Source: Alligator mississippiensis
Taxonomy: Eukaryota; Chordata; Crocodylia; Alligatoridae
Assembly: GCF_030867095.1 (NCBI RefSeq)
Contig: NC_081826.1
Span: 43,316,001 to 43,380,000 of the forward strand
Length of the DNA stretch: 64,000 nt
Direction: 5' to 3'
This document shows positions 58,281 through 64,000 of the stretch, piece by piece. Every line of letters starts with the position of its first letter. Within the stretch, counting starts at the first letter, position 1. The position numbers were made by a program, and so were the translations under genes. A model generated the notes under the pieces. That model was not told the DNA's origin, ran no database searches, and saw only the letters and a program-made list of their open reading frames with translations.

Positions 58281-60045
58281 TGGGCATTTGAAGTTGCACA
58301 TAAACCGGTTTAAGTGATCAAAAAATTGGTTTAAACCTGTAACAGAACAAAAGCTCAGTGCACATAAACCAGTTTCATCCATTTTGAAACTGATTTAAGA
58401 TACACCTGGTTGAATGTAGTGTCAGACTTAAATGATTTGGGTCAAACTGGTTTATGCAACTTCTGTCCCAGGCCCCTTCCTGGTTCAGGTTAAGTCAGAG
58501 TCCTCCAGCACCTCTCTTCCCTAGCTGGAACACTATCTCTGCTGAGAAAAGGGCTTGGATGGAAAGCCCTGCTCTGGAGTGCTGCCAAGGGTAGCAGCCC
58601 TTGCCAGGAATCCCCAGCCCCCACCCTCCTCACTGCTCCAGCAGCAGGAGTGCAGGTGAAACCAGACCTGGTACCCTGACAGAAAGCAGGGGTATAATCC
58701 CCACATTGCAGGGGGTGGGGCGTGGCATGGGCACCAATAGGCTCTGCTTGTGCACCTGGGGCCCATGCACCCAGGGATGCAGGGGCCAGATGCCAGTAGC
58801 CTGAGGGGGAGAAAGGGGGTTAATTCCCCCTCCACATTGCAAGCAGCATTGGCAGGGGGGAGCAGTGACATGGTGCCCTGGGCCGAGAACCTCTGAGGAA
58901 CAGCCAGTCAGTTGCAGGGAAGGGGGATGTGGCCTGGCTGCAGGAAAGGGGTGCGGGGGGAACTAAGGTTAGGTGCAAAGACCCATTCACTGCTGCCTCC
59001 TGCTGTGGCAGTGCGGCCCAGGTTGGGGCAGCCCCTGCTGCCTCCCATCTCCAGCTCCACACGGGAGCCACAGTTTGCAGGTGGGCTGCAGCTGCAGCAT
59101 GGCTCCCTACCCTTCTCTGTCTGCTGGCAGCAGCAGAGCAAACAAACACGGTGGGTGCAGGTGAAGTATCTGTCACCTGCTCACGGCAGCACCGGGCAGG
59201 CTGCTGCAGGCCAGGGTCATGGGCAGTGGCAGAGGGAGGTAATGGACTGCTGCAGCCCAGTCTGGCCTGGCCCCACAGCCCGGAGGCCTAGGCAGTAACT
59301 GGCCTGTGGCAGCCTGCCAAAACCAGGCAGTGGGTGACAGGTGTCTCACCTCTGCCCACCATGATGGTTCCCTCTGCCATCTCTGCCAGGAGAGGGAAGG
59401 GCGGGCTGCCACGGGCCAGTCACTGCCTATGCTCCTGGCCCACGGGGGCAGGCTGGACCAGGCTGCATTCCTGGGCACTTGGGGTGGGCTTCTGCACCAT
59501 GGTGGTGCCCCTCCCACTGCTGCTGCCTGAAATGGGGGGATTAAACACCCCCTTCCCCTCAGGCTACTGGCATCTGTCCCCCAAAGCCCTGGGTACACAA
59601 GCAGAGCCTATTGCTGCCTGTGTTGCCCCCCCCTGCAATGGGGGGGGTGGATTAAACCCCCACTTCCCCTCAGGCTGCCGGGGTCTGGCCCCACCCCCAC
59701 TCCTGCTGCCAGCCAGTGAGTGAGTGGGGCTGGGGACCCCTAACAAGGGCTGCTTCCCCCTCCCTCTCCAAGCAGATGCTGCAGACCAGGGCTAGAGTTT
59801 AAACCCCTCCCCAGTAATACTCAGGCCTTGCCACACCCCACCTCAGCTTAGTTTCCCTCCAGCCAAGGGCTCACTCTAGCACCTCCCAGCTTCTGGCCTG
59901 AGCCACTACAGGCATGTGCCTGCATTTCCAGAGTCAAAAGTGAATGCCTATTAACTTGCAAATTGATTCAATCTATGCAGGTTAGTCTAACCTGCAAAGA
60001 TTGAATCAATTCAGGCTCCAGCTTTTTGAAAGTCTGTCTTTAAGT
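58281..60045. mobile_element. TIR/foldback DNA element, copy B (enlarged)
   Basis: The first 190 bp (58281-58470) match copy A: GAAGTTGCACATAAACCGGT pairs with ACTGGTTTATGCAACTTC, then TGTCCC. The last 150 bp (59890-60045) also match copy A, including TGATTCAATCTATGCAGGTT paired with AACCTGCAAAGATTGAATCA. Between them lies about 1.4 kb of GC-rich sequence (58560-59880), of which only part has a counterpart in A. Many overlapping frames in this core have no domain. Confidence 0.65.
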
Positions 60046-62856
60046 GTCTCTTGTAGGTGCACACACTGAGGATTATTTAATCCACAACACATTTATTACC
60101 AGTGAAGATGCATAAGAAGGAAAATAACCCAGCTTTTCCATGCTTAGTGAGCAGGTTTATTTATGCATAAGAGTAGTGACCAGAAGCCTTTAAGTTGGAT
60201 TTGATCTATTTTGCATTAGGTGCTGTAGAAATAACGCTTTTGCTTTTCAAAAAAGCATCTATTCCATACCAAGTTGTCAACAGCAGAGGCAAAGCCATGC
60301 CACTGACATGTCTTAAAATGGCTTCCTAATCCAGAATGCCACAAGCTGGGCCCTAAAGACAGATAGGTGGGTAAGTAGTATGGTGTTTCATATGCTTCAA
60401 TATGCTAGAACATGACTCTGTCCCAGTGCTGAAAGCTGTTTGAACTAGGTGTTTAGGGATTTCTTAGCATTAAGAGGAGGCCTCATAAGTCTGTCAAAAA
60501 GACTTATGAGGCTTATACCACCTCTCTCTGGTCCTGCTGAACGGGGTCTAACAGGAGCCATGCTAGAAGGTGAAACAGTTCCTTTGTACTTCAGCAAGCC
60601 TTGCTTGCCAGAAAAATTCCACAGGGACAAGTGAAACTGGTACAATTAGAAGAGCCCTGAGTGTTCCGAGTTGCTCCTCGAGACTGGATTAATTACTAGC
60701 TACATAAGTATCACAGCAGTCTTTGTGCTTTCATTCCCCAAACTGCATGAGGGACAGAATATCAGGTATCCAGGATCTGGTGCTGTACTTCTAAGAATGT
60801 ACTGCCAAATGAAAGGCTATTTGTATTCATTTACATGGATGTCACGTATTCCCTATACGGACCCAAACGTACAAAACTGGGTATAGGCAAACTACAACTG
60901 TTAAGTGAAGTAGGCAGTCTTTAAATTTTCTTTGGGTTGAGAAAGATACCTTATTTTTGTAGGACACTGTTACATCTTTGCTCCTCAAAGCTCCACCCCT
61001 AGTCTGTCCACCCACCCTGATCAGCTCAAAGAAACTACACACAGGATTTTAAAGATTTTCTCTTTTCTCATAGTAAATCTTTCAGGATTTGGGTTCATTT
61101 ACATGTGCTAAAAGTGATGGAAGATTAATTGGAACAAGTCGGCCAATGCCCTGCAATTGCTGTGGAGAGCTCTAGATGGCAGAAGTAGCAAAATATTGGA
61201 GAATCAGAATCAGAATTTAAAGCCCAGCAGTAACTATGTTGTGCTACATTGTGAAGTTTTCTTTCACCGGGTAGGATTTCACATGGAAAAAAAAAAAAAA
61301 AAGTCTCTCTACACAGCAGTATTGTGGTTAAAGGAAAATGGTAACTTGAAGAAATAGAATGAAGGATAATCTAGGCTTTCTAATCTAGGGAATGAATCAT
61401 TTTCTAAAGAGAAAGAATCTAGGGAATCATTTTCTGACATTTGTTGAATTAGAATATCAAACAATCAAAAAATAGTGTTGAAACTATCATTAGAAAGCAA
61501 GGGCTTAGACATTAGAAAATGTGGAGTTAGTGTACATAAATGCTTCCTCTCATACCAGCATCCTACCCCTGCTCAGGCAGTGGGAGGAGGAATTGAAGGG
61601 AAGAACCCAACTAGAATGGTCAGGATACTGTATAGTCCCACATCCTTACCTGTACAGCATTTGCACAGCTGCAGGCATGGTTTGTGTACACCAGTGGATC
61701 TAGGATTTTGAAGAGCTGGGGGAGGGAGTTGTGAAGAGTAGGGTGGAACAAAACAGGAACGGGATGCTGCTGTGAGAAAACATTTCACTACCAAGAGCCA
61801 GGTTAATCCTCCCCTTTTGATCCTTCAGTGATCAAAAGCCCTTAAATTCAGTGGCAACTGCAGAGCCAGGGAAGAGGGAGAAAGAAGATGTGCAATCACA
61901 CCCAACACTCCTTCCTGGGTCCACCTTTGTTTGTGTACATTGTACAGTGGAGTCTTTTTTTTTTTTGATGCTATGAGATTTTACCTGTCTATGTACTATA
62001 AGTCTTTGTGAATTTTAAATAATTGATCTGTATCAGTCACCTGAAGTTTTAATGGTAGAATGGGTTGTGCGCACTTTTTGTACATTCATGAATTTCAAAC
62101 ATCGTTTAACCTTTAGCTTTAAGCTAAACCAAGTGCCTCCCCTTGGGGCAGTCACTGTCTAACAGTTTGCTGTGACTGCTTTGTGGACCATTTTTAGAAT
62201 TGTACAGGTAAGGCAACAACACTCTGGGTGCGGGGCAAAAATAACATACAGTGAAATCTGGTTAATTAGTTACTGGGCTAGCTCATCAGTGTTATGCTGA
62301 AATCCCATCAGTTCCATTGGATTTGTACGCAAAATATTCTGGCTAATTTATCATCTATTAAAGCATACTTAGTTATTTCTAAATGTACACACTTACTGAA
62401 TCACAATGACATTTGTGCCTAATATTTAATTAGTCAGCTTTAAAAGGTACTGACCTAGGCCCTCCATAGCACCCGTCAAGCCAGCTGATGCTTGCAAAGC
62501 ATTGGATACTCTTCAACTTTTCTTGGCTCAACAAGACAGATGATCTTGATAATTTGCAGAATTATTTTGTTTTGTCTATAAAAGGCACGAAGAGTGTAAA
62601 GCAAGAATTCTCATTAGTTTACTCCCTCAATCATGCAATTCTCATGTAACAAGCACTCTGCATTTGTAGTGACAAACTGTACTTCAAAACATTTATCTGT
62701 ATAATCATATAGTTCTTATATAGTGAGTCAGAGTGAATACAGTTTACACTCCTTTTTCTTTTTACTTCATTAAAAATATCAACATCCATTTTTTGCTTTG
62801 TTTTGATATGACATACAAAAATACATTGCACAGAATATCAAAGTTGGCTAACTGAG
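60046..62856. other. Non-genic DNA
   Basis: No gene is recognised. It contains the hairpin at 60480, an A-run at about 61287 and a T-run at about 61957. Confidence 0.45.
60480..60512. repeat. Perfect 12-bp hairpin
   Basis: GCCTCATAAGTC (60480-60491) and GACTTATGAGGC (60501-60512) are exact reverse complements around the loop TGTCAAAAA. No terminal features of a transposon are visible next to it. Confidence 0.95.
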
Positions 62857-62896
62857 GGGGACTGAGGGGGTAACCTGCCGCCCCGACCCCTTAGCC

Positions 62897-63337
62897 CAGG
62901 AAGTTTGCTGCTTCCCAGGGGCCCACATCCGAGACATTGCGGAGATGATCCTTAAGCTTCTCCAGCCCACAGACCACTATCCCATGCTCCTTATTCATGT
63001 GGGCACCAATGATATGGCTCGGAGTGCTCCCAGCCAGGTCACAAGGTGCTACAGGGATTTGGGAACAGGGCTAAAGGGTCTGGGGGCACAGGTGGTGTTC
63101 TCTTTGATCCTCCCAGTCTCGGGGTATGGGCTGAGGAGGGAGAGGAGGATCCAGGTAGTTAACCAAAGACTGCGGCGCTGGTATCATCGGGAAGGCTTTG
63201 GCTTCCATGACCACAGCCCGCTGTTTGGTGAGAGAGGCAGTGAGCTGTTGAGAAGAGATGGCTTCCACCTCTCTTGGCCAGGGAGGAGGCTCTTCTCAGC
63301 CAGACTGGCTGACCTGCTCCACCGGGCTTTAAAATAA
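62897..63337 (+). pseudogene. CR1 ORF1 fragment: SGNH-type esterase domain, N-terminally truncated
   Basis: The open frame enters from the truncated edge as EVCCFPGAHIRDIAEM and continues past the internal ATG at 62945. LLIHVGTNDMA is the GxND block, and RRDGFHLSWPGRRLFSARLA carries the DxxH block; both belong to the SGNH-hydrolase (esterase) domain of CR1 ORF1. The nucleophile serine block (GDS) and everything before it are missing. The frame ends with LLHRALK and a stop. It stays open throughout, so decay is limited, but without the first block it cannot act as an esterase. Confidence 0.9.
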
Positions 63338-63477
63338 GCCCGCTGGGGGACAGGGAGATTACCGCCACTGCTGGCCTGCTGAGCAACCCTTGCAAAGCCA
63401 GCAGGCCAAGGCACTTAAGGGAGCCCACCCCTGCCCCAGCCCTGGTACAATCTGTGGGCAAGGCAAGAGCCCCCAAG

Positions 63478-64000
63478 GGGACACTTGCATGCCTGTACAC
63501 AAATGCCAGGAGCTTGGGGAATAAGTAGGAGGAACTGGTCCTCCTGCTTAACACAAATATTTATGACGTCATAGGGATAACGGAGACCTGGTGGGACTCC
63601 ACCCATGACTGGACCACAGGTATAGATACCTATACCTTGTACAGGAGAAATCGAGTAAGGGGCAAGGGTGTAGCTCTCTATGTTAAGGAAAGCTATGCAT
63701 CCCTGCAAGCTGATGTTGGTGACCAGGATGACTGGAAACCCTCTGGGTTAAAATCCATGGGGAACACGGCACAGGGAACAACGGTAGGAGTCTACTACAG
63801 ACCTCCCACCCAAAGTCAAGAGCTTGACCAGGATTTCACCCAGGAACTGGCTGAGGCTGCATGCTCCAGGACCATCGTTGTCATGGGTGACTTCAACTAC
63901 CCAGACATCTCATGGGAGGATCACTCAGCAAAATCCGAGTGGTCGCAAAGCTTCCTATCACGCATGGATGACCTCTACCTGACTCAAGAAGTCTATGGGC
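63478..64000 (+). pseudogene. CR1 ORF2 start: apurinic endonuclease domain (partial)
   Basis: The frame GTLACLYTNARSLGNK begins the endonuclease of CR1 ORF2. A TAG at 63526 stands where relatives have a glutamine (NK-Q-EEL), a single-base C-to-T change. From 63529 the frame is open to the window edge. It shows IGITETWWD (with the catalytic glutamate), then RGKGVALYVK, VGVYYRPP, and VVMGDFNYPDISW (the GDFN block). The rest of the endonuclease and the reverse transcriptase lie beyond the window. The in-frame stop means this copy is not competent unless it is read through. Confidence 0.9.

Larger units (their letters stand above)
62857..64000 (+). mobile_element. CR1 LINE, 5'-truncated, running off the window end
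   Basis: This element contains the 3' part of ORF1 (to 63337), a short spacer and the start of ORF2. The left edge is near 62857, just after a short GGGGGACTGAGGGGG direct repeat. The first aspartate/serine block of the ORF1 esterase domain is missing because of truncation. The element continues past position 64000. Confidence 0.92.

Noticed and set aside
1-64000. CRISPR array, operon, toxin-antitoxin or phage defence system
   Set aside because: There are no regularly spaced direct repeats with unique spacers and no tightly packed genes. The repeat content is that of an amniote genome.

Overview
This window looks like vertebrate nuclear DNA from a sauropsid, most likely a crocodilian. That is inferred from the repeat content: young CR1 LINE 3' ends with an ATCTATGA-type tail, MIR-like SINEs, and many non-autonomous hAT elements with GC-rich cores. 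No CRISPR array, rRNA, tRNA, prophage or bacterial operon is visible, and I found no previously undescribed biological system.

The only host gene I can support is an intronless FRAT (GSK3-binding protein, Wnt pathway) gene. It lies on the + strand at 36520-36990, inside a CpG island (about 36180-37480). Its GSK3-binding helix is almost identical to that of mammalian FRAT1 and FRAT2, but the protein is shorter (156 residues) and lacks the N-terminal acidic stretch. Candidate poly(A) signals follow at 37543, 37694, 38173 and 40375. The 3.3 kb after the gene holds no repeat that I can recognise.

Left arm (1-31 kb): unique AT-rich DNA is interrupted by TIR elements with target-site duplications (2650-2869, 9332-10453, 12946-13131, 25170-25755), a Helitron-like element (4192-4527), CR1 fragments of two ages (4775-5182 and 5230-5820), a PIF/Harbinger transposase relic (6100-7150, minus strand), MIR-like SINEs (7720, 10640, 15120, 16883), a retroposon-like insert with a 14-bp duplication (11290-11515), and a nested hAT pair (15362-16381 holding 15523-16261).

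Middle (31-44 kb): a second nested hAT pair (31083-33242 holding 31728-33022, each with an 8-bp duplication) is followed by a second Helitron-like end just upstream of the FRAT CpG island. Then come the FRAT gene, a quiet unique region, a 188-bp hAT MITE (41056-41243) and a CR1 copy (43137-43660, minus strand).

Right arm (44-64 kb): here lie a hAT element (46247-46889), a broken DIRS-like retroelement relic split by a TIR/foldback element (about 47.0-49.3 kb), and a second, larger copy of that foldback family (58281-60045). There is also a 1-kb hAT (52661-53698) next to a LINE ORF2 C-terminal fragment, and related hAT elements at 57.7-58.3 kb. The window closes with a 5'-truncated CR1 whose ORF1 esterase domain and ORF2 endonuclease are visible and run off the edge. 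Most long open frames elsewhere are by-products of GC-rich transposon cores.
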